Positions 45,654 to 55,991 of a stretch of 64,000 nt of DNA are shown piece by piece. Position 1 is the stretch's first letter. Each line of letters begins with the position of its first letter. Source of the DNA: Methylococcales bacterium (GTDB taxonomy: Bacteria; Pseudomonadota; Gammaproteobacteria; Methylococcales; Methylomonadaceae); the NCBI GenBank assembly GCA_026398895.1, contig JAPLRZ010000043.1, positions 27,718 to 91,717 of the forward strand, read 5' to 3'. Made by a program: the position numbers and the translations under genes. Below the pieces are notes generated by a model. It saw only the letters and a program-made list of their open reading frames with translations, was not told the origin of the DNA and searched no databases.

Positions 45654-46552
45654 ATCCTAGACACTTTATCAGCCTACTTGATTTAACCAGCGACGAATTT
45701 CGTGGCTTAATTCACCGCGCTATTGAACTTAAAAATCACCGTGATCCGAATTACCAACCACTAAAAGGTCGAGTGTTAGCGATGATTTTTGAAAAATCAT
45801 CTACCCGTACCCGTATTTCTTTTGAAGCGGGTATGAGCCATTTTGGTGGTAACGCGTTATTTTTATCGCCTAGAGACACCCAATTAGGACGTGGTGAACC
45901 GTTACATGACAGTGCCAAAGTGATTTCCAGCATGGTCGATTGCATCATGCTCAGAACCGACAAACATGAAACCGTCACCACCTTTGCAAAATATTCCAGC
46001 GTGCCTGTGATTAACGGCTTAACCGATGAGCAGCATCCTTGCCAGCTACTCGCTGATATGCAAACCTATTTTGAATTACGCGGCGATATTCAAGGCAAAA
46101 CAGTAACGTGGGTGGGTGATGGCAATAATATGTGTCATTCCTACATCCATGCCGCAACTGTACTAGATTTTACCCTGCACATTGCTAGCCCAGTAGGTTA
46201 TATGCCCGATGCTAACATTGTCAAAGTCGCAGGTGAGCGCGTTAAGTTTTTTGACACGCCCATAGCCGCCGCTCAACAATCGGACTTAATCGTCACCGAT
46301 GTCTGGGCAAGCATGGGGCAAGAAGAAGAACAAAAACAACGCGAAATCGTTTTTAAAGACTATCAAGTCAATGCCGAAGTGATGCAAGTCGCTAATAAAG
46401 ACGCGCTATTTATGCACTGCTTACCTGCACATCGTGGTGAAGAAGTCAGTAGCGATGTCATTGACGGCAGTCAGAGCGTCATTTTTCCAGAAGCAGAAAA
46501 TCGGCTACACGCACAAAAAGCCTTATTAGAATTTTTGCTATCCAAAAAATAA
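45650..46552 (+). CDS. argF: ornithine carbamoyltransferase
   Basis: 300 residues. Carbamoyl-phosphate site [12 protein letters not shown] near residue 49, [12 protein letters not shown] near 126, [12 protein letters not shown] near 149, ornithine-binding DVWASMGQ near 220, and [11 protein letters not shown] near 261. Cytosolic, makes citrulline. Coupled to argD by a 4-base overlap; argA lies about 6 kb further on the same strand. Confidence 0.97.
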   Translation: MNPRHFISLLDLTSDEFRGLIHRAIELKNHRDPNYQPLKGRVLAMIFEKSSTRTRISFEAGMSHFGGNALFLSPRDTQLGRGEPLHDSAKVISSMVDCIMLRTDKHETVTTFAKYSSVPVINGLTDEQHPCQLLADMQTYFELRGDIQGKTVTWVGDGNNMCHSYIHAATVLDFTLHIASPVGYMPDANIVKVAGERVKFFDTPIAAAQQSDLIVTDVWASMGQEEEQKQREIVFKDYQVNAEVMQVANKDALFMHCLPAHRGEEVSSDVIDGSQSVIFPEAENRLHAQKALLEFLLSKK

Positions 46553-46593
46553 CGCTACTATAGTGACCAATCGTTCATTACCCAGAGAAACCA

Positions 46594-47259
46594 GTGAAAA
46601 AAATATATCTTTCGTTTTTTATCTTCGTTATTGCATTTGGTTCAGCGCGTGCAGACATTCTTTATATTGCTGATGATACTAATTTAACCCTAAGAGGCGC
46701 GGCAAATAGTTATGGCCCCTTAATAAAAGTATTGTCTACGGGAACCTCAGTGACCGTTGTTGGTGAACCCAAAAATGGTTTTATTAAAGTTCGCCTGATT
46801 GATGGTACTGAAGGTTTCATTAGAACCAAATACACCAAAAAAGAACCGCCTGAGCAAGACCCAAAAGATACGTCTAGCAAAAACCTCGTACTATTACAAA
46901 ATGAAATCAGTACCCTGAAAGGGCAATTAGAACTCGCACAAAAGGCAAGTACCCCTGATACGCCTTTAGAAAAAACCTTAGCAACTGAACGCGATCAACT
47001 AAGTCGCGAGTTGAATGAACTAAAAATCACCGCAAAAAATGCCAAACAAATCGAAAAAAACCGTGATGAGCTACAAGAACAAGTCGTTAAAAACACACAG
47101 GAATTGGCTCAACTTAAACTGGATAATAAAATACTAAGCGATACCACCCAACGAGACTGGCTAATATACGGCGGTGCGCTGGTTATTATCGGTATCTTCT
47201 TAGGTTTTGTGTTACCCAAAATTAGCTGGCGACGTAAAAGCGGCTGGGATACTTATTAA
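46594..47259 (+). CDS. SH3-domain membrane-anchored protein (TIGR04211/YgiM type)
   Basis: 221 residues: signal peptide 1-20 (ending ARA), bacterial SH3 domain about 22-85 (LTLRGAANSYGPLIKVLSTG, GFIKVRLIDGTEGFI), a coiled coil about 100-185, and a C-terminal helix (WLIYGGALVIIGIFLGFVLP) with a basic tail. This is the YgiM/TIGR04211 layout. Role unknown; SH3b domains often bind peptidoglycan. 41 bases after argF. Confidence 0.88.
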   Translation: MKKIYLSFFIFVIAFGSARADILYIADDTNLTLRGAANSYGPLIKVLSTGTSVTVVGEPKNGFIKVRLIDGTEGFIRTKYTKKEPPEQDPKDTSSKNLVLLQNEISTLKGQLELAQKASTPDTPLEKTLATERDQLSRELNELKITAKNAKQIEKNRDELQEQVVKNTQELAQLKLDNKILSDTTQRDWLIYGGALVIIGIFLGFVLPKISWRRKSGWDTY

Positions 47260-47265
47260 CCTTTA

Positions 47266-47415
47266 TATCCACGAAAAACACGAAAAAATTTCTGATTTGT
47301 AGGCTGGGTTAGCGATAGCGTAACCCAACAGACTGTGAGTATTATGTTGGGTTACGGCTGTTACCTAATCCAATCTACACAACTTTTTCGTGTCTTTCGT
47401 GCTTTTCGTGGACAA
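47266..47415. repeat. nested double inverted repeat ahead of ilvD
   Basis: Outer arms: TATCCACGAAAAACACGAAA (47266-47288 region) and TTTTTCGTG...TTCGTGGACA (47384-47415), the family also at 8163 and 10783. Inner arms: TAGGCTGGGTTAGCGATAG... and ...GTTACCTAATCCAATCTA (47299-47378), the family also at 41150-41219. One element appears inserted within the other, 25 bases before the ilvD start. Confidence 0.75.
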
Positions 47416-47439
47416 CAAAACAATCAACGAGAATATATA

Positions 47440-49137
47440 ATGGCTCATTCAGACGATCACAACACCCGCACTTTTTCCTCTTTAGTCGTAGACGGCATGG
47501 AACGCGCCCCAAGTCGCGCCATGTTACACGCGGTCGGTTTTAGCAACGACGATTTTAAAAAACCACAAATCGGCATCGCTTCAACATGGAGCATGGTGAC
47601 ACCGTGCAATATGCACATCAACAAACTGGCAGATCAAGCAGCAGTCGGTGTTAATCAAGCCAACGGTAAAGCGGTTATCTTCAACACGATCACCATTTCT
47701 GACGGTATCTCGATGGGTACGGAAGGTATGAAATACTCGCTGGTGTCGCGTGAAGTCATTGCCGATTCCATTGAAACCGTGGTCGGTTGCCAAGGCTTTG
47801 ACGGCATAGTCGCTATCGGTGGCTGTGATAAAAATATGCCTGGTTGCATGATTGCCATTTCGCGCTTAAACCGTCCTGCTATCTTTGTTTATGGTGGTAC
47901 GATTTTGTCAGGTTGCCATAACAACAAAAAACTTGACGTAGTGTCGGTATTTGAAGCCGTCGGCGCACGCGCTAATAACAAAATTGATGATGCTGAACTG
48001 GCAGCGATTGAAGCTAAAGCCATACCAGGTGCGGGTTCATGTGGCGGTATGTATACCGCTAATACAATGGCATCGGCGATTGAAGCCCTAGGTATGAGCT
48101 TACCGAATAGCTCTGCACAAGCGGCTATTTCAGAAGATAAGCAAAAAGATTGTGAACGCGCAGGTGCGGCGGTTTTGGAATTGCTAAAAAAAGACATTAA
48201 ACCTAGCGACATCATGACTAAAGCAGCCTTTGAAAACGCCATCACGGTCGTGATTGCCTTAGGCGGTTCAACTAATGCGGTACTGCATATTTTAGCAATG
48301 GCAAACGCCGCGAATGTTGATATTAAGCTAGATGATTTTACCCGCATCGGTAAACACGTCCCCATGTTGGCTGACTTAAAACCCAGCGGTCAGTATTCAA
48401 TGGCTGAACTGGTGGAAATTGGCGGTATTCAACCCTTAATGAAAATGCTGTTAGATAAAGGCTTGTTACACGGCGATTGCTTAACGGTGACAGGCAAAAC
48501 CTTAGCAGAAAACCTAGCCGATGTTGCACTGTATCCCGCTGAACAGGACATCATTCATGATATGGAACATCCGATTAAAAAAGACAGCCATTTAGTCGTG
48601 CTATACGGCAACTTAGCGGCTGGCGGCGCGGTGGCAAAAATCACAGGCAAAGAAGGTTTAACGTTTACGGGTACGGCAAAAGTATTTGATGCCGAAGAAC
48701 TCGCTCTAAAAAGCATCCTCAACGGCGACATCGTTAAAGGCGATGTGATTGTCATCCGTTACGAAGGCCCAAAAGGCGGGCCAGGTATGCGCGAAATGCT
48801 GTCGCCAACGTCTGCGATTATGGGTAAAGGCTTAGGCAAAGAAGTCGCGTTAATTACCGATGGACGTTTTTCAGGCGGTACGCATGGCTTTGTCGTTGGA
48901 CACATCACCCCAGAAGCCTTCGTAGGCGGTGCATTAGCCATCGTACAAAACGGCGACACCATCACCATCGATGCTGAAAACAATGAATTAAAACTGCATA
49001 TCAACGAACACGAAATGGCACGCCGTTTTGAGTTGTGGCAGCAACCAGCACCGCGTTATACGCGTGGCGTATTGGCTAAATATGCCAAGTTAGTTAATTC
49101 TGCATCGTTAGGTGCGGTAACTGATAATCTGGATTAA
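47440..49137 (+). CDS. ilvD: dihydroxy-acid dehydratase
   Basis: 565 residues from the ATG at 47440 ([20 protein letters not shown]); the longer frame runs through repeats and is rejected. Iron-sulphur cysteines in [13 protein letters not shown] (near residue 124) and [14 protein letters not shown] (near 195); [14 protein letters not shown] near 477. A [2Fe-2S] or [4Fe-4S] enzyme for valine, isoleucine and pantothenate synthesis. Monocistronic. Confidence 0.96.
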   Translation: MAHSDDHNTRTFSSLVVDGMERAPSRAMLHAVGFSNDDFKKPQIGIASTWSMVTPCNMHINKLADQAAVGVNQANGKAVIFNTITISDGISMGTEGMKYSLVSREVIADSIETVVGCQGFDGIVAIGGCDKNMPGCMIAISRLNRPAIFVYGGTILSGCHNNKKLDVVSVFEAVGARANNKIDDAELAAIEAKAIPGAGSCGGMYTANTMASAIEALGMSLPNSSAQAAISEDKQKDCERAGAAVLELLKKDIKPSDIMTKAAFENAITVVIALGGSTNAVLHILAMANAANVDIKLDDFTRIGKHVPMLADLKPSGQYSMAELVEIGGIQPLMKMLLDKGLLHGDCLTVTGKTLAENLADVALYPAEQDIIHDMEHPIKKDSHLVVLYGNLAAGGAVAKITGKEGLTFTGTAKVFDAEELALKSILNGDIVKGDVIVIRYEGPKGGPGMREMLSPTSAIMGKGLGKEVALITDGRFSGGTHGFVVGHITPEAFVGGALAIVQNGDTITIDAENNELKLHINEHEMARRFELWQQPAPRYTRGVLAKYAKLVNSASLGAVTDNLD

Positions 49138-49230
49138 TGTAGGGTGGGTATCGCCCACCTTTGGGATGAGGAATAAAATATTATCGCGTTTACATCTACG
49201 TTGTTTGGTGGGCGATGTCCACCCTACGAC
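49138..49230. repeat. GTAGGGTGGGC-type inverted repeat
   Basis: GTAGGGTGGGTATCGCCCACC and GGTGGGCGATGTCCACCCTACG face each other over about 48 bases, right after the ilvD stop. A third family of dispersed inverted repeats. Confidence 0.7.
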
Positions 49231-49261
49231 TCCAAAAAAGGTCACTTGCATGGGGAACTCA

Positions 49262-49957
49262 ATGAACAAAAAACGCAGATTATTCATTTTATCTGGGGCT
49301 GTCGGTATTACAGGACTTCTAACGGGTTGTCTTACAAAGTCCTTGTTTAAGGATGATCGTAAAGATGATCGTTATGAAGAAATAGTCTCTTCTGTTCTGA
49401 TATCAGAAGACAGTAAAAAAATAGTTTTTATCGGCAAAAATCATCACTACATTTTTGATGCCCCACCCATCGTAGTTAAAACGTTGACAGCTAATTTTCA
49501 TAAGAGTGTCTCCGCGTTACTCGGCGAATTTCATGTCGATGGAGAGAGAATTGTAAAAGGAGAACTCACCCTTTCTTTAAGCATGAAAGCACCAGAACAA
49601 GACAAACTATCTGCACTGGAAATGGGCTATATAAAAGGGGCTACAGTTGACACTGAGCATTGTTGTGAGTACAAAGTCAACTTAACAGGGGTTCGTTATG
49701 AATCCAACGGAATTCAGCCAACCCTAGTCTCACAAAAGCTGAACAAAACCTATAACGTCTATGTCATTGCAGAGTCATGGCAATCGTCTGGTGAGAAAGC
49801 TGCGAAAGTTGCTAAGAAAGTGTTGCTTACACCCATCACAGTAGCAATAGACGGGTTATTGGTTATTGGTTTGGGAATACCACTTTTGCCATTCGGTTCA
49901 CACTTGGTTCTACTAATGGGTCTTGATTGTGTTGACAACCCAGATTGCGCTAAGTAG
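49262..49957 (+). CDS. lipoprotein of unknown function
   Basis: 231 residues from the ATG at 49262, which has GGGGAAC 5-6 bases upstream; the frame upstream is inside the repeat. Signal peptide II: MNKKRRLFILSGAVGITG, lipobox LLTGC, Cys near residue 23. Then a short acidic/basic stretch (KDDRKDDRYEE), a beta-rich domain, a hydrophobic C-terminal segment (LLVIGLGIPLLPFGSHLVLL) and a Cys pair at the end. Family not recognised. Confidence 0.7.
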   Translation: MNKKRRLFILSGAVGITGLLTGCLTKSLFKDDRKDDRYEEIVSSVLISEDSKKIVFIGKNHHYIFDAPPIVVKTLTANFHKSVSALLGEFHVDGERIVKGELTLSLSMKAPEQDKLSALEMGYIKGATVDTEHCCEYKVNLTGVRYESNGIQPTLVSQKLNKTYNVYVIAESWQSSGEKAAKVAKKVLLTPITVAIDGLLVIGLGIPLLPFGSHLVLLMGLDCVDNPDCAK

Positions 49958-50046
49958 GCACGCAGCTAACAATTCGGTCGCGTGGATGCCTCAATATCTT
50001 AGGTTGAGTTGCTGCTTTTTGGCAACATAACATAAAAACTAGCATA

Positions 50047-50270
50047 GTCTTGTAAGTCAAAATAAGTCTTATGGAGCGAAAGCAACACAACGCGATAAGA
50101 TGCGCAAATGATAGGATGTGCTGAGGAACGAAGCGCATCGTTCGAAAAATATGACGCGAATGATGCGCCTCCTATCGTCTGCAATCCACTGACATTGACA
50201 AGCATTCCACACGACTTATCTTCTGTAGTCTTGTAGGTCAGAATAAGTCTTATGGATCAAAAGCAACACA
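50047..50270 (+). repeat. pair of 43-base direct repeats around a palindromic tract
   Basis: GTCTTGTA[A/G]GTCA[A/G]AATAAG... occurs at 50047-50089 and 50228-50270 with four or five differences, ending AAAGCAACACA. Between them GATAGGATGTGC... and GATGCGCCTCCTATC face each other. The gap 49958-50344 holds nothing else I can support. Confidence 0.65.
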
Positions 50271-50344
50271 GACGTTCCTGACATTTCCATGCTAATTAAT
50301 CAGTATAAATTGGCAATAAATCTATTTGATAAATGAGGTTCAAC

Positions 50345-51550
50345 ATGATTGATAAGGTATCCATAATTGAATCGAACGAGTACAAATTTCCTAAGATACC
50401 CTCGTCTGTTAAGTTGGCGATTCTTTTACCTACCTTCAGGTGGACACCGACAGCTCGATCTATTATTGGCGCGATGATAGGTGTTGCTAATGCTGAGGTT
50501 GCTGTTTTAATTGCTGATAATAGTGAAAACCTCGAAAAGCAACAGTTTTTAAAGCAAATTGGGCGTATTAATTCGAATGTGATTTCAATAGCACATGAAA
50601 AGAATATAGGAGCAGCAAACAATTTTTATTACCTGCTTGATTGGTCTAAAAATATAGAATTTACCGCCATAATGGCAGATGACGACTGGATGTCACCTAG
50701 CTATTATTTGGATGCCTATAAAATTCTGCTAGAAAATCCGACTGCAAATGCTGCTGAATCAGGTACAACTCTGGTAGATTTTGGCGATGGAAATCTTATT
50801 AAGGCTAATCAACCCTCTATGTGCGGACAAACGCCAATAGAAAGAATAGCAAAATGGAATGGTTTTTCTGCGCGTGTCACCATGTATAGCACGTCTCGAC
50901 GCGCCACATTAGAAGCCGCTCTGCAATTTTTAAGGACAACTCCACTTCATGGAATGATATTGGTAGAAGATTTGTTTGAGTTAAATAGATTAGCGACAGG
51001 GGATTTTCTTAGTGTCTCTGGGCAGGGTTGTTTTGTGCATTATCCAGCGCATGACTCACACTCAGCGGAGGCAGGGGATTCAAATGAACGCTATTATAAT
51101 TTGCTATATAAAGACTTAGGTCTTCACTATCAATTTATCTATTTTGCTGGGCTAACGACGGCTATTCTATGTGCGATGTTTTTGATGGGAAATTGCTCAC
51201 CTATTGTTGACCCAGTTCAAAAAGCACTTTGTGGACAGCATGTTTTTAGACATACTTTTGTAGAAAGTTTTTTGCAAACATTTTCAAATGCGTCTACTCA
51301 GGCAGCAGGAGTCATGTTATTTGAAAATTATCCTGATGTTAGGGATGGTTTTATAAAATATTCTTCCCCAGCCTTTTCACAACAACCCATTTTTGATGCT
51401 GAGTTAATTGATTGGTTTATTAAGCTGTTGCAGGTGTTTGAAGAAAAATCAGCAAGGATTGATTTGTCGATTGCTGAGCGTTTTAGTTGTTTTGTTAAAG
51501 CAACAGCACCCTATGATTTTGGAGTTACAAAGTCTAATAGGTTATTGTGA
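50345..51550 (+). CDS. GT-A glycosyltransferase (family 2-like)
   Basis: 401 residues from the ATG at 50345, which has GAGG 6 bases upstream. LAILLPTFRWTPTARSIIG, VAVLIADNSENLEKQQFL, HEKNIGAANNFYYLL, and the metal-binding MADDDWMSPSYY near residue 116 are the features of a GT2 fold. The C-terminal 200 residues are helical and unrecognised. The sugar and acceptor are unknown. A GT4 gene follows about 100 bases downstream, so a surface-glycan role is likely. More A/T-rich than neighbours. Confidence 0.75.
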   Translation: MIDKVSIIESNEYKFPKIPSSVKLAILLPTFRWTPTARSIIGAMIGVANAEVAVLIADNSENLEKQQFLKQIGRINSNVISIAHEKNIGAANNFYYLLDWSKNIEFTAIMADDDWMSPSYYLDAYKILLENPTANAAESGTTLVDFGDGNLIKANQPSMCGQTPIERIAKWNGFSARVTMYSTSRRATLEAALQFLRTTPLHGMILVEDLFELNRLATGDFLSVSGQGCFVHYPAHDSHSAEAGDSNERYYNLLYKDLGLHYQFIYFAGLTTAILCAMFLMGNCSPIVDPVQKALCGQHVFRHTFVESFLQTFSNASTQAAGVMLFENYPDVRDGFIKYSSPAFSQQPIFDAELIDWFIKLLQVFEEKSARIDLSIAERFSCFVKATAPYDFGVTKSNRLL

Positions 51551-51647
51551 TTTTATGATCTAGGACAAAATTGTCGGGTTACGCACTCGCTGACTATAAT
51601 TACCGAAAAAACCATCGTGCCTGCTTCGTAAATACTGAAAATAAACT

Positions 51648-52874
51648 ATGCGACTTTTATTTGTTCACCAAAATTTTCCAGCGCAATTTAAACATCTCGC
51701 GCCTGCGTTAGCGACTCAGCATGAAGTAGTCGCATTCACTATGCAAAAAAATATGCCTGCCGACTGGCAAGGTGTGCGTTTAATCAGCTATCAAGCGGTG
51801 CGTGGTTCAACGCCTACTGTGCATCCTTGGGTGGGTGATTTTGAAACTAAAATAATTCGGGCGGAAGCTGCATTTAATGCGGCTATAGAATTGCGTGATT
51901 CAGGTTTTAGCCCTGATTTAATTATCGCGCATCCTGCGTGGGGTGAAAGTTTATTTTTAAAAGATGTCTGGCCTAAAGCTAAATTGGCGGTTTATTGTGA
52001 GTTTTTTTACCACGCCAGCGGTGCAGACGTGGGTTTTGATAAGGAATTTTATGCCACTGCTCCTGCTGATGTCTGCCGATTACGATTAAAAAATCTCAAT
52101 AACTTTTTACATTTTAATCTTGTCGATGCAGGTATTGCCCCAACACGCTGGCAAGCCAGTACTTTCCCTAAGTCGTTTCGCTCCAAAATAACAGTGATTC
52201 ATGAGGGTATCGATACGACTATAATCGCACCTAATGAGCAAATTAGTCTTAATCTAAATGGTGACAATGGCTCGATAACTCTGAGTCGTGATGATGAAAT
52301 CATTACCTTTATTAGTCGCCGTTTAGAACCGTATCGTGGCTATCATATTTTTATGCGAGCGTTACCTGAACTATTACGCCGTCGTCCTAATGCGCGAGTT
52401 TTAATTGTCGGTGATGACGCTGTGGGTTATGGCGCACCGCCACCGAATGGAACATGGAAAGCTATTTTTCTTAATGAGGTGATTCAGCAACTGGATATGA
52501 ATCGAGTACATTTTTTAGGTCATGTGCCTTATGAATTACTCATTCCATTATTGCAGTTATCGCGAGTCCATGTTTATTTAACCTATCCATTTGTATTAAG
52601 CTGGAGTTTGTTGGAAGCGATGAGCGCGGGTTGCGCGATTGTTGCTAGTGACACTCGCCCGTTACATGAGGCAATACGCCACGATGAAACGGGACGGCTG
52701 GTGAATTTTTTTGATACTCAAGCACTGACGGAAGAGGTTTGTTATTTGCTTGATAATCCTGAAAAACGCGCCACGCTGGGTGCAAATGCTCGCGCTTTTG
52801 CGCAAGCGACTTATGATTTAAAAACCATTTGCTTGCCCAAACAATTGGCGTGGGTGGAGAGTCTGTTAGCTTAA
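51648..52874 (+). CDS. glycosyltransferase family 4
   Basis: 408 residues, GT-B fold. MRLLFVHQNFPAQFKHLAPAL at the start, PDLIIAHPAWGESLFL near residue 89, VIHEGIDTTIIAP near 185, then TFISRRLEPYRGYHIFMRAL near 225, and the donor-site region SWSLLEAMSAGCAIVASDT near 321 with its conserved Glu. Probably transfers a nucleotide-activated sugar in exopolysaccharide synthesis. Confidence 0.88.
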   Translation: MRLLFVHQNFPAQFKHLAPALATQHEVVAFTMQKNMPADWQGVRLISYQAVRGSTPTVHPWVGDFETKIIRAEAAFNAAIELRDSGFSPDLIIAHPAWGESLFLKDVWPKAKLAVYCEFFYHASGADVGFDKEFYATAPADVCRLRLKNLNNFLHFNLVDAGIAPTRWQASTFPKSFRSKITVIHEGIDTTIIAPNEQISLNLNGDNGSITLSRDDEIITFISRRLEPYRGYHIFMRALPELLRRRPNARVLIVGDDAVGYGAPPPNGTWKAIFLNEVIQQLDMNRVHFLGHVPYELLIPLLQLSRVHVYLTYPFVLSWSLLEAMSAGCAIVASDTRPLHEAIRHDETGRLVNFFDTQALTEEVCYLLDNPEKRATLGANARAFAQATYDLKTICLPKQLAWVESLLA

Positions 52875-52902
52875 ATGGCATCACTGGCATATTAAAATAA
52901 TT

Positions 52903-54219
52903 ATGGAATCACCAAAGTCTTTTGTTAGTTGGTTTAGAAACTCTTCTCCTTATATTCACGCGCACCGCAATAAAACCTTTGTCATCTCTTTTGGTGGTGA
53001 AGCGGTCTTGGATGCAGGGTTTGAACATCATGTTCATGATTTTGCCTTGCTCAGTAGCTTAGGAATACGTTTGGTGTTAGTGCATGGTATTCGACCACAA
53101 ATTGACCAACGGCTACAAAAACTCAACGCCCCTGCCCTATTTCACCAACATTTACGCATTACCGATGATTTGGCTCTGCAATGTGTGAAAGAAGCGGCGG
53201 GCTTAGTGCGGGTAGAAATTGAGGCATTATTATCGATGGGGTTGGCAAATTCTCCTATGGCAGGCTGCGGGCTGAAAGTCGCTTCTGGTAATTTTGTCAC
53301 CGCTAAACCTATCGGGGTGATTGAAGGTGTCGATTATTGCCATACGGGTGAAGTGCGGCGTATTGATAGCGGAGCGATTCATGCCCAATTGGATCAAAAT
53401 AATGTGGTGTTAATTTCGCCTATTGGTTATTCACCCAGTGGTGAAGTGTTTAATTTATCCGCTGAACAAGTGGCAACAGCGATAGCGATTGCTTTAAAAG
53501 CTGAAAAATTAGTGCTGCTAACTGAACAAAACTGCTGCAATCCCGATAATGCTCAGCCCATACAGCAAATGACCACTGCCGAAGCGGAGTCATTTTTACA
53601 GCACTATCCAATCATCGACAACACGCTACGGTTATCACTACAAGCGGCGATACAAAGTTGCCAAGCAGGCATAGAACGAGTACATTTAATTAACAGGGCG
53701 GTGAACGGTGCGTTGTTGCTAGAGTTGTTTAGCCGTGATGGTATCGGCACTTTGATTAGTTGCACCGCTTTTGAGGAATTACGCCCTGCAACGCTGACCG
53801 ATATAGGCGGCATTTTGGAACTGATTAAGCCCTTAGAGCAACAAGGCATTCTGGCTAAACGGTCGCGTGAAAAAATCGAAATGGAAATAGCTGATTATAT
53901 TGTCTTGGAACGTGATGGGCTAATTATCGCTTGTATCGCGCTACACGCTGATGTAAATGGATCGTTTGGAGCGATTGCCTGTCTTGCTGTTCATGGCGAT
54001 TATCGCGGCGCAGCACGGGGTAATCGCTTGCTGAATGCGGCTTATCAAAAAGCCAAACAACTTAAGCTTAAGACCCTATTTGTGCTGTCTACCCAAACTA
54101 TGCACTGGTTTATTGAACGGGGTTTTTTACTATCTGAGCTTAACAGTCTTCCTGAACCACTCAAGGTGCTATACAATCCGCAAAGAAACTCTAAAATTCT
54201 GTGTAAAACCATTGAGTAA
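52903..54219 (+). CDS. argA: N-acetylglutamate synthase (ArgA type)
   Basis: 438 residues. N-terminal amino-acid kinase-like domain about 20-285 (FVISFGGEAVLDAGFEHHVH, LVLVHGIRPQIDQRL, GVDYCHTGEVRRID) and C-terminal GNAT domain about 290-435 (PATLTDIGGILELIKPLE, ACLAVHGDYRGAARGNRLL, FVLSTQTMHWFIERGF). It acetylates glutamate with acetyl-CoA, the first arginine step; the kinase-like domain binds arginine for feedback inhibition. argD and argF lie upstream. Confidence 0.95.
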   Translation: MESPKSFVSWFRNSSPYIHAHRNKTFVISFGGEAVLDAGFEHHVHDFALLSSLGIRLVLVHGIRPQIDQRLQKLNAPALFHQHLRITDDLALQCVKEAAGLVRVEIEALLSMGLANSPMAGCGLKVASGNFVTAKPIGVIEGVDYCHTGEVRRIDSGAIHAQLDQNNVVLISPIGYSPSGEVFNLSAEQVATAIAIALKAEKLVLLTEQNCCNPDNAQPIQQMTTAEAESFLQHYPIIDNTLRLSLQAAIQSCQAGIERVHLINRAVNGALLLELFSRDGIGTLISCTAFEELRPATLTDIGGILELIKPLEQQGILAKRSREKIEMEIADYIVLERDGLIIACIALHADVNGSFGAIACLAVHGDYRGAARGNRLLNAAYQKAKQLKLKTLFVLSTQTMHWFIERGFLLSELNSLPEPLKVLYNPQRNSKILCKTIE

Positions 54220-54228
54220 CTCCTTGCT

Positions 54229-55032
54229 ATGATACGAAATCAAGCCTATCTATCAATATTGCAAATAACCGATATGCACATTCTGCGTAACTCTGGCGAA
54301 ACCTTGGTGGGTATTGATACAGAATATTATTTTCATGCGATTCTTGATCTGGCTTTCTCATCACATAATTATTTTGATTTGGTATTAGTCACTGGGGATT
54401 TGGCGCAAACGCCTTGTGACTCTAGTTACCATCGCATTTTACACAGGCTTGAAGCGTACCATACGCCCTGTGTGTGTTTGCCAGGTAATCATGATGATTT
54501 TGAACTGATGCAGCAGATTTTAAATACCGATAGCATCAGTTGCAATAAACAAACCGTGTTAGGTGACTGGCAGATTATTAGTTTGAATAGCCAGATAATT
54601 GGTTCGGCAGGTGGGCGATTGGAGAAAGATGAATTGCAACTGCTTGAACAATGTTTAAGCAACTATCCAAATCACCATGCCCTGATTGCAGTACATCACC
54701 ATTGCTTACCGACTTATAGTGCGTGGATGGACACCATGACCATCGAAAACCATCAAGAATTTTTGGCAATTATAGAACGCTATTCACAGGTAAAAGCCAT
54801 CACGACAGGGCATATTCATCAACTCATGGATACCAATATTGGCTCGGTGCGAGTATTAGGTACACCGTCAACCTGCTTTCAATTTAGACCTAAAAGCACA
54901 AAATTTGGTATGGACAACACCGCGCCTGGTTATCGAACGATTCAATTATATCCGAGTGGTCGAATTGAATCGGAAATTACCCGATTATCTAAGCCTTTGT
55001 CTGGATTACAAACAGATACCAAAGGCTATTAG
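54229..55032 (+). CDS. cpdA: CpdA-like 3',5'-cyclic-nucleotide phosphodiesterase
   Basis: 267 residues, metallophosphoesterase. Metal motifs: ITDMHILRNSG (Asp-x-His), LVTGDLAQTP, CLPGNHDDFELM (GNHD), AVHHHCLPTYS, and TTGHIHQLMD (GHxH). This order and length are those of CpdA/Icc. It probably hydrolyses cAMP. It starts 9 bases after the argA stop. Confidence 0.9.
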   Translation: MIRNQAYLSILQITDMHILRNSGETLVGIDTEYYFHAILDLAFSSHNYFDLVLVTGDLAQTPCDSSYHRILHRLEAYHTPCVCLPGNHDDFELMQQILNTDSISCNKQTVLGDWQIISLNSQIIGSAGGRLEKDELQLLEQCLSNYPNHHALIAVHHHCLPTYSAWMDTMTIENHQEFLAIIERYSQVKAITTGHIHQLMDTNIGSVRVLGTPSTCFQFRPKSTKFGMDNTAPGYRTIQLYPSGRIESEITRLSKPLSGLQTDTKGY

Positions 55033-55124
55033 CACGAAGTGCAAGCTCCGTTTGCGTGTGGACGGTCAACTTTTTATGGGTTTAAGTCACTCCAACAGCC
55101 CTCTTTTTCAACTATGAGTAGCAA

Positions 55125-55985
55125 ATGTCCAACGAATACGGAAAATTATATGTGGTTGCTACACCTATCGGCAATTTAGCTGATATAAGTTTTAGAGCGG
55201 TCGCTACGTTAAAAAAAGTCGATTTGATTGCCGCAGAAGATACCCGCCACGTCGGATTATTGTTACAACATTACGGCATTACTAATAAATTAACCTCATT
55301 GCATCAACATAATGAAGATAAAGCCGCGTTAGTATTATTGGAAAAACTACGCGAAGGACAATCTATCGCGCTGGTGTCGGATGCAGGCACACCCTTATTA
55401 AGCGATCCGGGTATGCCATTGGTTAAATTAGTCAAGGATGCAGGCATTGATGTTGTTCCCATTCCAGGGGCGTGCGCATTAATTGCCGCCTTATCTGCGG
55501 CGGGTTTGCCTGTTACCCAGTTTTCTTTTTTTGGTTTTTTACCGCGTACGGCTTCTGCTCGCAAAGCCTTTTTCAGTGAACAACTGAATTGTCCGACGAC
55601 GTGGGTATTTTATGAGTCCAGTCATCGTATTCTGGCATCCTTACAAGATATGGCAACCGTGTTACCGTTGAATCGACAAATCGTGATTGCCAGAGAAATC
55701 ACTAAATTGTATGAAACCATCATTAAAATGAGCCTAGAAGACGCGCTGGCGTTAGTCGCTCGCGATGACAATATGCGCAAAGGTGAATTTGTGGTGATTG
55801 TCGATGGCGCGGAAGCGGTTGATAAAAGCAACCAACTACTGACTGATGAACAGGAAAAAATATTGCGGATATTATTGACTGAATGTTCCATTAAAACCGC
55901 TGTGGCATTGGCGGTAGAAATTACAGGAGCAAGAAAAAAATCCTTATATCAGGCGGCATTGCTAATTGCGGGCGACAAGGAATAA
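55125..55985 (+). CDS. rsmI: 16S rRNA (cytidine1402-2'-O)-methyltransferase
   Basis: 286 residues, tetrapyrrole methylase fold: GKLYVVATPIGNLADISFRA, IAAEDTRHVGLLLQHYGI, ALVSDAGTPLLSDPGMPLV, PIPGACALIAALSAAGLP, and YESSHRILASL. It methylates the 2'-OH of C1402 in the 30S decoding centre. The hisA-like gene starts 6 bases after the stop. Confidence 0.97.
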   Translation: MSNEYGKLYVVATPIGNLADISFRAVATLKKVDLIAAEDTRHVGLLLQHYGITNKLTSLHQHNEDKAALVLLEKLREGQSIALVSDAGTPLLSDPGMPLVKLVKDAGIDVVPIPGACALIAALSAAGLPVTQFSFFGFLPRTASARKAFFSEQLNCPTTWVFYESSHRILASLQDMATVLPLNRQIVIAREITKLYETIIKMSLEDALALVARDDNMRKGEFVVIVDGAEAVDKSNQLLTDEQEKILRILLTECSIKTAVALAVEITGARKKSLYQAALLIAGDKE

Positions 55986-55991
55986 GCGGTC

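Noticed and set aside
47335..47439. 35-codon N-terminal extension of IlvD
   Set aside because: It is read through dispersed repeats; the family N-terminus is at 47440.
47889..48365. Long open frame antisense to ilvD (158 codons)
   Set aside because: Shadow of a well-supported gene with biased codons; no recognisable protein features.
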